A stretch of 52,477 bases of DNA, taken from contig JAEWKH010000088.1 in assembly GCA_023386155.1 (NCBI GenBank), positions 1 through 52,477 of the forward strand. The letters are read 5' to 3'. The notes under the pieces are model-generated. The model did no database searches. It worked only from the letters and a program-made list of their open reading frames with translations, and was not told the origin of the DNA. The translations under genes were made by a program, and so were the position numbers. Shown here piece by piece: positions 6,835-16,087 of this stretch; the stretch's first letter is position 1; the number at the start of each line of letters is the position of its first letter. The DNA is from Pseudomonadota bacterium (GTDB taxonomy: Bacteria; Pseudomonadota; Alphaproteobacteria; Rhizobiales; Beijerinckiaceae).

Positions 6835-9507
6835 ATGCCGACCAGATTTCTTCGCCAGCTAGCTGCTTCGAACCGCGAACGCTTCCTGGAAAGCATGCTC
6901 GAGAGCGCCAAGGACTACGCCATTATCACCCTCGATCCTGGAGGCCTTATCACCGGTTGGACTGGCGGTGCCGAGGAAATCCTGGGCTGGGGCGAGGCCG
7001 AGGTGCTTGGACGTCACGCCGATCTGCTTTTCACGACTGACGATCGAGCCGCCGGCATCCCCGGAAGGGAGATGGCAAGGGCTCGTCGGATGGGAAAAGT
7101 AACCGGCGAGCGCTGGCATATCCGGAAGGATCGCAGCCGTTTCTGGGCCGACGGGTCCCTTAGGCCTTTGGTGAATGAAGACGGCTATCTCAAGATTCTG
7201 CGCGACCGCACCGCGCAGCGTGGGCGGGACGAGGCTACCCGCGACAGCGGAGCCTTCCTGCGCAGCGTGCTGGAAAGCTCGGGCGACTGCATCAAAGTGC
7301 TCGACCCCAACGGACGCCTGGAGTTCATGAGCCCAGGCGGCCAAAGGGTGATGGAGGTCGATGACTTCTGCTCCATTCAGGGCAGCTACTGGCCCGACTT
7401 CTGGCAAGGTGAAGGCAGATCCGCAGCCGAAGCCGCGATGGCGCTGGCTCAAAAGGGCGGTGTGGGTCACTTCCTGGGGGTCGCTAGGACAGCCAAGGGA
7501 TCATCTCGGTGGTGGGACGTGCAGGTCACACACATTCCCGCTCCCGACGGAACATCCGGCAAGCTGCTATCCATTTCGCGCGACATCACGCAGGATCGCG
7601 ACCGGCAGCTTGCCATCCGTGCGCAGAATGCACGCCTCACGCTCCTGTCGGATATGGCCTCCCAGCTCATCGGCGGGCATGATCCAGACACCGTGCTTGA
7701 AACCCTCTTTCAGGGCGCAGCGGCTCACCTTGGCCTCGACGTTTGCCTCCACCTCACGCCTGATGCACGAGGGGCGCTGCGTCTGCAATCATGTGTCGGC
7801 ATCGAGCCGGGCGAAGCCGCTCGGCTGGCGCGGCTCGACCTAGGCGAAACCATCTGCGCTTGGGTTGCTCAAACCCGGCAGCCCTTGTACCTGCAGGACG
7901 TCCAAGTGTCCCAGGAGGCCCACGCGCGCGAAGTGCAAGGTCTCGGTGTGCAAGCATACGCCTGCAATCCTCTGATCGCGAATGGTCAGTTTCTCGGTAC
8001 GCTAGCGTTCGGGTCGCGCAAGCGGGTCGCCTTCAGTGAGGAGGATCTCGCGTTCTTCCGCACAATCAGCACCTATGTGGCCGTCATCAAGGAGCGGATG
8101 GGGGCCGAGATTGAGCTCAGGGAGACTGAGGCAAGGCTGCGCTTGGCTGTCGAGGTCACCGACATCGGAATCTTCGATCACGATCTGACGACCGGGGTGC
8201 TGCGTTGGGACGCGCGGACAAAGGAGCTGTTCGGCCTGCGCGGGGAGACAGAGGTCAGCTACGAAGGCACTTTCCTGGCTGGACTTCATCCCAATGACCG
8301 CGGGGCGGCGGATCAGGCGGTTCAGGATGCTGTTGATCCCGCAGGACCCGGGGTGTTCGACATCGAGTTCCGAACCATCGGTCCAGCCACCGGGAGCACG
8401 CGCTGGATCGCGGCCCGTGGTAGGGCTGTTCGGGAACATGGCCACACAATCCGCCTCATCGGGACCGTCCGTGACATCACTGAGAAGCGGCAGGCGGATG
8501 AGGTCCTTAGGAGCACAGTCGAACGTCACCGCCTGGTTACGCAGGCCACCAACGACGCAATCTGGGATTGGGACCTCGTGGCCAACCATGTACTTTGGAA
8601 TGAGGCACTCTGTACGGCCTATGGCTACAGCCCTGATGAGATCGCAGCAACGGGGGAGTGGTGGATCGACCATATCCACCCTGACGATCGGGAGCGGGTC
8701 GAGCAGGACATCCGCGCGGTCATCGCCGACAGCGCCAGCGAGTGGTCACACGAGTACCGCTTCCGGCGGGCCAGTGGTCAGTACGCAGACGTGCTTGACC
8801 GGAGCTACATGGTGCGCAGCCCGACAGGCACTCCCGTCCGAATGATCGGAGCCATGCTCGACATCACCGATCGCAAGCGGGCTGAGCAGCAGCTCCGGCT
8901 CCTGCACCGGGAGCTGGGCCATCGCCTCAAGAACGTGTTGACGATGGCGCAGGCCATCGCCACGCAGACGCTACGCAACGCTGAGTCCATGGAGGCGGCG
9001 CAAGACAAGCTGGCGGCACGTCTGGTCACCATGGGCCGAGCGCAGGATGTGCTGATTGCTGGAACCGCGGAAGAGGCCGACATCCTGACGGTGCTGGCAT
9101 CAGCGCTCGAACCTCATGATGATCCTCATTCAGAGCGCTTCCGCCTGCAGGGCCCGAAAGTCCGTCTCAACGCCAGTGCAGCGCTTTCGCTGTCCCTCCT
9201 GGTGCACGAGTTGGCCACCAACGCTCTCAAGTACGGCGCACTCTCCGCGCCACAGGGCTATGTTGAACTCAACTGGGCCCTCACGGACAATGATCAGGAT
9301 CCCTGTCTCGTGCTGAGTTGGTCGGAGCACGGCGGTCCACTGGTCGTCGCCCCGAGCCGCAAAGGGTTTGGAACGCGTCTGATCACGCGCGGGCTGGCAG
9401 GCGATGTGGGGGGCAACGTCCGGCTCGACTATGCGCCGACAGGTGTGATCTGCACGCTGACGGCTCCGCTGGCTGGGCTCACAGAACCTCATCGCACCGA
9501 GAGTTGA
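6835..9507 (+). CDS. HWE-family sensor histidine kinase with PAS and GAF domains
   Basis: An 890-residue soluble sensor with no membrane segments. Domains in order are PAS (about 15-130), PAS (140-255), GAF (265-415), PAS with PAC (425-545), PAS with PAC (555-680), the HWE dimerisation and phospho-acceptor domain (about 685-765, with His in HRELGHRLKN) and the ATPase domain (about 780-880, HELATNALKYGALS then GFGTRLI). The HWE class is typical of alphaproteobacteria and often works with stress or light signalling. The ATG at 6835 is preferred over an in-frame TTG at 6817. No response regulator is adjacent, so it is an orphan kinase. Several PAS domains suggest sensing of redox state, light or small ligands, but no cofactor site is evident. 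Confidence 0.93.
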   Translation: MPTRFLRQLAASNRERFLESMLESAKDYAIITLDPGGLITGWTGGAEEILGWGEAEVLGRHADLLFTTDDRAAGIPGREMARARRMGKVTGERWHIRKDRSRFWADGSLRPLVNEDGYLKILRDRTAQRGRDEATRDSGAFLRSVLESSGDCIKVLDPNGRLEFMSPGGQRVMEVDDFCSIQGSYWPDFWQGEGRSAAEAAMALAQKGGVGHFLGVARTAKGSSRWWDVQVTHIPAPDGTSGKLLSISRDITQDRDRQLAIRAQNARLTLLSDMASQLIGGHDPDTVLETLFQGAAAHLGLDVCLHLTPDARGALRLQSCVGIEPGEAARLARLDLGETICAWVAQTRQPLYLQDVQVSQEAHAREVQGLGVQAYACNPLIANGQFLGTLAFGSRKRVAFSEEDLAFFRTISTYVAVIKERMGAEIELRETEARLRLAVEVTDIGIFDHDLTTGVLRWDARTKELFGLRGETEVSYEGTFLAGLHPNDRGAADQAVQDAVDPAGPGVFDIEFRTIGPATGSTRWIAARGRAVREHGHTIRLIGTVRDITEKRQADEVLRSTVERHRLVTQATNDAIWDWDLVANHVLWNEALCTAYGYSPDEIAATGEWWIDHIHPDDRERVEQDIRAVIADSASEWSHEYRFRRASGQYADVLDRSYMVRSPTGTPVRMIGAMLDITDRKRAEQQLRLLHRELGHRLKNVLTMAQAIATQTLRNAESMEAAQDKLAARLVTMGRAQDVLIAGTAEEADILTVLASALEPHDDPHSERFRLQGPKVRLNASAALSLSLLVHELATNALKYGALSAPQGYVELNWALTDNDQDPCLVLSWSEHGGPLVVAPSRKGFGTRLITRGLAGDVGGNVRLDYAPTGVICTLTAPLAGLTEPHRTES

Positions 9508-10235
9508 GGCACACCGATCGCAGCGACCAAGAGGCCTTCACCCCGTCAAGTCCAACATGGGATGGGATAGAGTTAGCTAACCAAGCCATTCGACTTGGCC
9601 GTGGCGGACGAGCCAATCCTGCCCCGCAATGCCCTCGGCGCAGACGAGAGAGCAGGCTCTGAGTCCCGGACGTACAACGTCCCGCCACAACAGTGCGGAT
9701 GTTCGAGACGCCCCGCTATGATCTACGGCTCTATGTCCGCAGATATCCGGATGCCGGAGCCCAGGCGCGAGAAGCACCCATGAACCGTACGAGACAGCTG
9801 ATTTGCTTAGCAGTGCGGGAACCGGTGCTGCAGACGATGTGGGGCCGGTGAGATGCGGCGCGCGGTGGGATCTGCTCGGGTGCCTTCCATGCCTCCGCTC
9901 GCATCGCGCACCACAATTGGGCGATGTAATAGGAGCGTTACCAGGTTCGAAGAGCGAAACCGCAGTTCCCCGAGCGATGGCGCTGTGGTCGATCGCAATG
10001 AGACGTGACGACGCCGAGCAGACATGTCTCAGCATGGCGGCCGTCCTCGCACCATCAATGATGCCGCCGGACTGCGAATGAGCAGGCATTGCGGTGAGCG
10101 CACGTTAGGATCCCTTGCCCGCTGCCTCGGCCGCTTTCGAGCTCATGAGCCCGGCGTCACCACTAACCACAATCTTCGGATTGACCCTCGCTCGCCTTTC
10201 AAGAACTAAGTTTTCAAATGAGCAGGCTGGTTGGC
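9508..10235. other. Gene-poor gap, possibly decayed coding sequence
   Basis: About 730 bases between two convergent genes. Open frames occur on both strands, the longest about 170 codons on the minus strand (9577-10089), but none has a ribosome-binding site or a family I recognise. Fragments such as a minus-strand frame ending near 10108 look protein-like for some 25 residues, so this may be debris from a lost gene. No terminator was identified. Confidence 0.4.
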
Positions 10236-11027
10236 TCAGCGTTCCGGAGCCTTCACGGCGTCCTCGATCAGCGAAACAACCTCATTGGGATGCGAGACCA
10301 TCAAGGAATGAGACGCACCTTCGATAACCATGGTCCTCACCGAACGCGCGCGCTCCGCCATGAAGCGCATGACAGCCGGCGGAATGTTGCGGTCTTTCGA
10401 GCCGTAGATCACGTATGACGGAAGGCTCTTCCATGACGCCACTCCCGAAGCCTCAGCGAGAGCTGCCTGCGCCACAGGACGCTGGGTCGCCGCCATCAAC
10501 TTGGCCTGGTCTTCCGGAAGATCCGCTGCGAACTGGGCGTGGAACATATCGGGTTTGATGTAGAGGTCTTGGCTGCCGTCCGGCAATGTGACGGCAGCAA
10601 TCGCGCTTGCTAAGGTGCTGCCGGGAAACTTGCCGGAGAGCGTGAGGCTGGATTCGCCCGCGTCGGGAACAAAGCCTGCCACGTAGACGAGAGCCTTCAC
10701 ATTGGCGTTGCCATTGGCAGCCGCAGTGATGACCGGTCCACCGTACGAATGGCCGACGAGTACGACCGGACCCGGGATCGAACGGACCATGGCCGAGACC
10801 GCCGCCGCATCACCAGCGACGCTGCGAAGCGGGTTGGCCGCAGCGACAGCTGTATAGCCATCCTTGCTCAATTTGGCGATGACTGCGTTCCAGCTCGAGG
10901 ACTCAGCGAAGGCGCCATGCACCAGCACAATGGTCGGCCGGACCTGAGATCCTGCAGGCTGCGCAAGCGCGCTACCCGACGCACCAAAAACCGTAGCAAG
11001 CAACAGAAAACTTGTAACCCTCTGCAC
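10236..11027 (-). CDS. Exported alpha/beta hydrolase
   Basis: A 263-residue protein with a Sec signal (basic start, hydrophobic core, cut after SALAQ near residue 23). The mature part is an alpha/beta hydrolase of the small esterase type: oxyanion segment LVHGAF, nucleophile Ser94 in GHSYGGP, acid in YGSKDRNIPP and histidine in EGASHSLMVSHP. It is probably periplasmic. The ATG at 11027 has AGGGAGAAG upstream. It is unrelated in layout to the hydrolases at 4.7 and 11.8 kb except for the shared fold, but all three carry export signals. The substrate is not known. It stands alone, convergent with the kinase gene. Confidence 0.9.
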   Translation of the reverse strand: MQRVTSFLLLATVFGASGSALAQPAGSQVRPTIVLVHGAFAESSSWNAVIAKLSKDGYTAVAAANPLRSVAGDAAAVSAMVRSIPGPVVLVGHSYGGPVITAAANGNANVKALVYVAGFVPDAGESSLTLSGKFPGSTLASAIAAVTLPDGSQDLYIKPDMFHAQFAADLPEDQAKLMAATQRPVAQAALAEASGVASWKSLPSYVIYGSKDRNIPPAVMRFMAERARSVRTMVIEGASHSLMVSHPNEVVSLIEDAVKAPER

Positions 11028-11701
11028 TGAACTTCTCCCTAAGCCGGTGGGATCCGACGCTGGCAGACAATGCCGCCGCGCGCCGTGTTGAACTACTCTA
11101 CGGAGGCAGCGGTTGCCCGATACAAAGGTCTAGGATGAGGAGTTCAAAAGTCTGAAACCTCTAGTCAACACGAGGCAAAGAGCACCGCCTTCATCGTTCG
11201 CTCAGATCTTGTTGGGCTAAAGACGGCGGTGCTGCAGCACCTGATTGGAAGATGGAGCGCTGCATGAGTGGCACACACCAGCCCTTCTAACTCGGCCAAG
11301 AAGCTGTGTATCTCGACGAGGCACTCGGCCGTCGTTGAGGAGACTTGCTCTATCGACACTGAAACGGGACATATACCCACGTATAGAACACTCTCTCCGT
11401 TGATCCAATCGATCACGAGTGCCCGTCGATGTAGGCTCCTCCAAGGATAAAGGCTGTATGGGATTGATCAACCAAGTGGGGGCGGAAAAGGTCGCATCGC
11501 CTGAGATCTGGGACACTCATTCAAGTTGTTTCATCGACGTTGAGACATTCGGGACCAGACCCGAGCATTCTGTCGGCGCCGCCTCCCGTGCCCACGTTGA
11601 CAGGGGCGGATACTGTACGGCGTGCGAAGAGCTGGCGCTCTTCAATGCCAACCTCCGATCCGCGTTCGGACTCCTGCGCTGATCTAAAGGAGGCGAGCGA
11701 T
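11028..11701. other. Divergent intergenic region between two hydrolase genes
   Basis: About 670 bases between divergently oriented hydrolase genes, which should contain promoters for both. I see no gene here. Short open frames on both strands lack support. A near-perfect Shine-Dalgarno, AAAGGAGG at 11686-11693, ends the region and serves the small frame listed next. Confidence 0.45.
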
Positions 11702-11764
11702 ATGCACATGGTTCGCGTCGTAATGATGCGCCACACTCGATATTTCCGGTCCGAAGCCAATTGA
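11702..11764 (+). CDS. Putative 20-residue leader peptide
   Basis: A short frame of 20 codons with an unusually good Shine-Dalgarno, AAAGGAGG, placed 8 bases before its ATG. The peptide is rich in methionine and arginine (it begins MHMVRVVMMRH). Its stop lies 12 bases before the start of the epoxide-hydrolase-like gene, which has its own site GAGGAGAG. This arrangement fits a leader peptide or a translationally coupled small gene. It may also be chance, since no related peptide is known to me. Confidence 0.35.
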   Translation: MHMVRVVMMRHTRYFRSEAN

Positions 11765-11776
11765 GGAGAGAGATCA

Positions 11777-12829
11777 ATGTCCGAACAAATCGATCAGGAA
11801 CGCCGCCACTTCTTGAGCACGGCGGTCGTGACCGTTGCGGCAGCCGAACTCGCGGTGATACGCTCGGCAAAGGCGCAACCCAGCCGAGGCAGACCGTTTG
11901 AGCCGCCTGCGTTCGGGCCAGGGACAAACAGGTCATTCGGTTCGCTGAAGCAGATCGATGCCGGCGTCCTCAAGGTCAGCTACGCGGAAGCCGGCCCTCC
12001 GGATGGTCCTGCGATCCTTCTCCTACACGGCTGGCCGTACGACATTCACACCTATGTCGAGGTGGCCCCACTGCTGGCCTCGGCGGGCTATCGGGTGATC
12101 GTACCGTATTTGCGCGGCTATGGACCGACCCGTTTTCTGTCCGGTGAAACGTTCCGAAATGGCCAGCCGTTGGCACTCGCCGTCGATGTGATCGCGCTGA
12201 TGGATGCCTTGAAGATCGACAAGGCTACACTCGGCGGATGCGACTGGGGCGCGCGGACGGCCAACATCGTCGCGGCACTCTGGCCGGAGCGTTGCAGGGC
12301 CATGGTGTCCGTGAGCGGTTATCTGATTGGCAGCCAGGAAGCCGGCAGGATGCCGTTGCCTCCCAAGGCCGAACTCGAATGGTGGTACCAGTTCTACTTC
12401 GCGACGGAGCGCGGTCGGATCGGGTATGACAAGAACCGGCACGATTTCACCAGGCTCATTTGGCGGCTCGCCTCGCCGAAATGGGAATTCGACGATGCCA
12501 CATTCGAGCGCACGGCAGCATCCTTCGACAACCCGGATCACGTGGATGTCGTCATTCACAATTATCGCTGGCGGCTCGGCCTGGCGGACGGCGATCCAAA
12601 GCTTCAGGACCTGGAGAAGCGTCTCGCCGCATTCCCGCCGATCAGCGTTCCGACGATCACCCTGGAAGGAGATGCCAATGGCGCACCCCACCCGGACCCG
12701 GCAGTCTATGCCCGGAAGTTCTCCGGCTGGTATGAGCATCGGCTGATCACCGAGGGCATAGGCCACAACCTGCCGCAGGAGGCCCCTCAGGCCTTTGCCA
12801 GGGCGATGCTCGACGTCGATCGCATTTGA
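11777..12829 (+). CDS. Epoxide-hydrolase-like alpha/beta hydrolase with Tat signal
   Basis: A 350-residue protein that opens with a twin-arginine signal, ERRHFLSTA, followed by a hydrophobic stretch and AKAQP, so export in folded form is expected. The hydrolase core has LLLHGWPYD, the nucleophile elbow GGCDWGAR with Asp156 in place of serine, and the histidine in EGIGHNLPQEAP. An aspartate nucleophile is the mark of epoxide hydrolases and haloalkane dehalogenases; the first glycine-histidine of the usual GHDWG is altered to GC. Water-based opening of an epoxide or removal of a halide is plausible. The substrate is not known. GAGGAGAG precedes the ATG. Confidence 0.9.
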   Translation: MSEQIDQERRHFLSTAVVTVAAAELAVIRSAKAQPSRGRPFEPPAFGPGTNRSFGSLKQIDAGVLKVSYAEAGPPDGPAILLLHGWPYDIHTYVEVAPLLASAGYRVIVPYLRGYGPTRFLSGETFRNGQPLALAVDVIALMDALKIDKATLGGCDWGARTANIVAALWPERCRAMVSVSGYLIGSQEAGRMPLPPKAELEWWYQFYFATERGRIGYDKNRHDFTRLIWRLASPKWEFDDATFERTAASFDNPDHVDVVIHNYRWRLGLADGDPKLQDLEKRLAAFPPISVPTITLEGDANGAPHPDPAVYARKFSGWYEHRLITEGIGHNLPQEAPQAFARAMLDVDRI

Positions 12830-13034
12830 GCGATGTCAAGTTGATGTTGCCAATGGACCTCTGGAGTTATGCTAGTCGGTAATCTTATAGAGGCCTGAGC
12901 GGCAGCAGTCGGGGAGGTGGGGTTTTGGCCAGTAGTCATGCGGGCGGAGGGGGCGCGGCTCTCCCATTTGGTTGCCTTCTCACGGAAGCAAATGAGCAAG
13001 TGTCGAAAATCTTGATTGATCTTGCATCGACGAC

Positions 13035-13345
13035 GGGTCTTTCCTGAGCGGACAGCTGATGACGAGTATAGTCGATTTGCAAATCTCAGCCCGGCCGTCA
13101 AATGCTCCACCAGTCCTCATGCTGCTTGAGGCGGAGGTCACCCGTTGCACACCGGGATCCGTCCTGATGGGATCGGCGGGTCGTATGATCGCGTTGCTGA
13201 CATGGAGTTTGAGAGAATTGCCGCGACGGTCCGGAGCTTGGAGTGAGAACGCGACCGACGGAATGTTTCTGCCAAATCCCTGAAGTAAAACCCGAAGCGG
13301 CCTATGGCAAAATTGTCCTCGACCTCGGCGAGAACTGTCGATGTT
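13035..13345 (+). pseudogene. Decayed C-terminal half of an HD-domain protein
   Basis: Read across several frames, this stretch matches the C-terminal half of the intact HD protein at 5805-6458. Segments that line up are AVKCSTSP with VALNSTPS, EAEV..CT with EAEVALCT, YDRVADMEFERIAATVRSL with YNRIPREEVESIVAEFPRL, and CFCQIPEVKPEAAYGKIV with CFCHIAEVKPELTYDNFV. At least three frame changes and one stop codon separate them, so no functional protein can be made. It is a former paralogue, not a recent duplicate, judging by the many substitutions. The 5' half was not found in 12830-13035. Confidence 0.7.
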
Positions 13346-13652
13346 GTGGCGCATGCTTGTTGCCAGAGTAATGCGGCGCTGGTGTTGACGCCCTATGCAT
13401 GGGAAGTCAGCGCGAGGCGCCTCGCGGCCTGCTTCGAGGACACTGCCGGCGCTCAGCTCAAGACCGCTTGTCCGGTCGGCAATGCGGTTTTGCCTGAGAG
13501 CATCGTGGCTTCCTTGCGGAAGCGGCCGGTATACCTAGCCACGTCCTATGCTCCTGATATGTGACACGCCAGAACAACTGAATGGCACGATGAAGGACTA
13601 ACGGCATCGTTTGGATAGAGCCAAAATGGGTCGTTCGATATCGGAGACGAAT
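13346..13652. other. Short gap after the HD pseudogene
   Basis: An 86-codon open frame begins at 13304 and overlaps the pseudogene in another frame, ending at 13564. It has no ribosome-binding site and no family I recognise, so I do not call it a gene. The final bases carry GGAGACG, the ribosome-binding site of the SDR gene that follows. Confidence 0.4.
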
Positions 13653-14402
13653 ATGAAAAAGCTCATGAACAAGGTCGCGGTGGTCACTGGCGGAAACAGC
13701 GGCATTGGGCTCGCCGCAGCCAAGGCATTCGTTGCGGAAGGGGCCAAAGTTGTCATCGTCGGACGGCGTGATGATGCCGTTGCAGCGACCGTCGAGACAC
13801 TCGGTTCCGACGCAATGGGGCTCACTGGTGACGTAGCTGAGCTAACTACCCATGATCGGCTGGTGTCGCTCATTAACAACCGGTTTGGTGGCATCGATAT
13901 CTATTTCGCGAACGCTGGCACAAACACCATCACGCCAACGGAGGCAGTGAGTGTCGAGGAGTTCGACACTCAATTCGCGACGAACACGCGCGGAGTCTTC
14001 TTCGGCGTTCAGCGTGTTCTGCCGCTTATCCGTGAAGGTGGTTCCATCATCCTCACCAGCTCGATTGCCAGTGAAAAGGTCCTTGAAGGTCATGCGGTTT
14101 ACGCTGGCACCAAGGCCGCAATCGAAGCGTTTGCACGAAGCTGGGCGCTGGAGCTGAAGGATCGCCGTATTCGCGTGAACGTGCTTAGCCCTGGGCCGGT
14201 CGATACACCAATTCTTGCTAAACTGGGCGTTGCTCCCGAGTCGCGTCCAGAATTCGAGGCCCAGACGGCGCAGGCAATCCCACTCGGGCGCCTTGGTCGT
14301 CCGGACGAGCTCGCTAGTGCTGCTTTGTTTCTGGCCTCAGACGACAGCAGTTTCGTGACCGGCGTCAACATCCGCGTCGATGGTGGCATGACGTTAACCT
14401 AA
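13653..14402 (+). CDS. SDR-family oxidoreductase
   Basis: A classical short-chain dehydrogenase/reductase of 249 residues: cofactor motif TGGNSGIG at 12-19, NAG near residue 88, catalytic serine in TSSIAS and the YAGTK (YxxxK) pair near 150, ending with the VDGG motif. An arginine pair after the second strand (VGRRDD) suggests a preference for NADPH, which is inference. The ATG at 13653 is chosen because GGAGACG precedes it; frames reading further upstream (TTG 13611, ATG 13626) lack such a site. The substrate is unknown. It lies about 100 bases before pntAB, which supplies NADPH. Confidence 0.92.
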   Translation: MKKLMNKVAVVTGGNSGIGLAAAKAFVAEGAKVVIVGRRDDAVAATVETLGSDAMGLTGDVAELTTHDRLVSLINNRFGGIDIYFANAGTNTITPTEAVSVEEFDTQFATNTRGVFFGVQRVLPLIREGGSIILTSSIASEKVLEGHAVYAGTKAAIEAFARSWALELKDRRIRVNVLSPGPVDTPILAKLGVAPESRPEFEAQTAQAIPLGRLGRPDELASAALFLASDDSSFVTGVNIRVDGGMTLT

Positions 14403-14505
14403 CACTTGGATCTGCAGGTAACCAACGGATTTCCCTTTGGGATAGCGGCGTACGGGATTTCGGCACCGCTATCGTCAAAGGTGCAACACACCGAGAGGAG
14501 ACGCG

Positions 14506-16077
14506 GTGAAAATTGGAGCATTGAGAGAAATCTCGCTAGGCGAGAACAGGGTTGCGATGACACCCGACTCGGCCACTCAATTGAACAGACTGGGATACGC
14601 TTGCGTTATTCAGGCTGGTGCCGGCATGGCAGCGGGATTTTCCGACGCTGCCTATGCTGCAGTCGGTGTTGAAGTGTTTCCTTCCGCCGAAGCTGTGTTC
14701 GCAGCCGCCGATGTGGTCGTCAAGGTACGCGGGCCCGAGAGCACCGAGGCAGAAATGCTCCGCCAAGGACAGACGCTGATCTCTTTCTTCTGGCCGGCCC
14801 AGAACTCCGATCTTCTGGAGCAGGTGAGGGAACGGGGCGCCACCGTCATTGCCATGGACATGGTCCCGCGCATCTCGCGCGCCCAGAAGATGGACGCGCT
14901 CTCGTCCATGGCCAACATCGCCGGGTACCGCGCCGTGATCGAGGCCGGCAACCACTTCGGCCGCTTCTTCACCGGCCAGGTCACCGCCGCCGGCAAGGTG
15001 CCGCCGGCCAAGGTGCTGGTGATCGGCGCCGGCGTGGCCGGTCTGGCGGCGATCGGCACCGCCACCAGCCTAGGTGCCATCACCTATGCCTTCGACGTCC
15101 GGCCTGAGGTCGCCGAGCAGATCGAGTCCATGGGCGCCCAGTTCGTCTTCCTCGAGTTCGAGCAGACGCAGGACGGGGCCGCCACCGGCGGCTATGCCGC
15201 GCCATCCAGCCCGGAGTTCCGGGACAAGCAGCTCGCCAAATTCCGCGAGCTCGCGCCCGAGATCGACATCGTCATCACCACGGCCCTGATCCCCGGCCGG
15301 CCGGCGCCCAAGCTGTGGACGGCCGACATGGTCCAGGCGATGAAGCCGGGCTCGGTGATCGTCGATCTTGCCGCCGAGCGCGGCGGCAACTGCGACCTGA
15401 CCGTGCCGGACGAGAAGGTCGAGACGGAGAACGGCGTCACCATCATCGGCTATACCGACTTTCCGAGCCGCATGGCCGCCCAGGCCTCGACGCTCTACGC
15501 CAACAACATCCGCCACTTTCTGACCGACCTGACGCCGAACAAGGATGGGGTGATCGTCCACAACATGGATGATGACGTGATCCGCGGCGCCACGGTCGCG
15601 CATCAGGGGGCGATCACCTATCCGCCGCCGCCGCCTAAGGTGCAGGCGATCGCGGCCGCCAAGCCGAAGGAGAAGGTGAGGGAGCTCACCCCCGAGGAGA
15701 AGCGGGCTAAGGAAGCAGAGGCCTTCCGGAGCCACACCAAGACCCAGGTGGGTTCGCTGGTTCTGGGCGGCCTGCTGATCGCGCTGGTAGGGGCTTACGC
15801 CCCGGCGAGCTTCATGGCTCACTTCATCGTCTTTGCGCTCGCCTGCTTTGTCGGCTTCCAGGTAATCTGGAGCGTCAGCCATTCCCTTCATACGCCACTG
15901 ATGGCCGTGACCAACGCCATCTCCGGCATCGTGGTGCTGGGCGCCCTGCTGCAGGTTGGCTCCAGCCACTGGCTGGTGGTGGCACTCGCCTCGCTCTCCT
16001 TCCTGATCGCCACCATCAACATCGTCGGCGGCTTCCTGGTCACCCGCCGGATGCTGGCCATGTTCCAGAAGTCGTGA
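14506..16077 (+). CDS. pntA: NAD(P) transhydrogenase subunit alpha
   Basis: Proton-translocating transhydrogenase, which moves hydride from NADH to NADP+ using the proton gradient at the inner membrane. The 523 residues combine domain I (NAD-binding, with the motif GAGVAG at 174-179) and the membrane part with about four hydrophobic helices between 410 and 520, joined by a charged proline- and lysine-rich linker near 375-405. Many alphaproteobacteria split this into PntAA and PntAB; here they are fused as in E. coli. It starts at GTG 14506 with GAGAGGAG 5 bases upstream. pntB follows after 10 bases, so the two are co-transcribed. Confidence 0.96.
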   Translation: MKIGALREISLGENRVAMTPDSATQLNRLGYACVIQAGAGMAAGFSDAAYAAVGVEVFPSAEAVFAAADVVVKVRGPESTEAEMLRQGQTLISFFWPAQNSDLLEQVRERGATVIAMDMVPRISRAQKMDALSSMANIAGYRAVIEAGNHFGRFFTGQVTAAGKVPPAKVLVIGAGVAGLAAIGTATSLGAITYAFDVRPEVAEQIESMGAQFVFLEFEQTQDGAATGGYAAPSSPEFRDKQLAKFRELAPEIDIVITTALIPGRPAPKLWTADMVQAMKPGSVIVDLAAERGGNCDLTVPDEKVETENGVTIIGYTDFPSRMAAQASTLYANNIRHFLTDLTPNKDGVIVHNMDDDVIRGATVAHQGAITYPPPPPKVQAIAAAKPKEKVRELTPEEKRAKEAEAFRSHTKTQVGSLVLGGLLIALVGAYAPASFMAHFIVFALACFVGFQVIWSVSHSLHTPLMAVTNAISGIVVLGALLQVGSSHWLVVALASLSFLIATINIVGGFLVTRRMLAMFQKS

Positions 16078-16087
16078 GGATCTCGCA

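Noticed and set aside
9577..10089. 170-codon minus-strand frame
   Set aside because: No ribosome-binding site and no family I recognise; kept only as possible debris.
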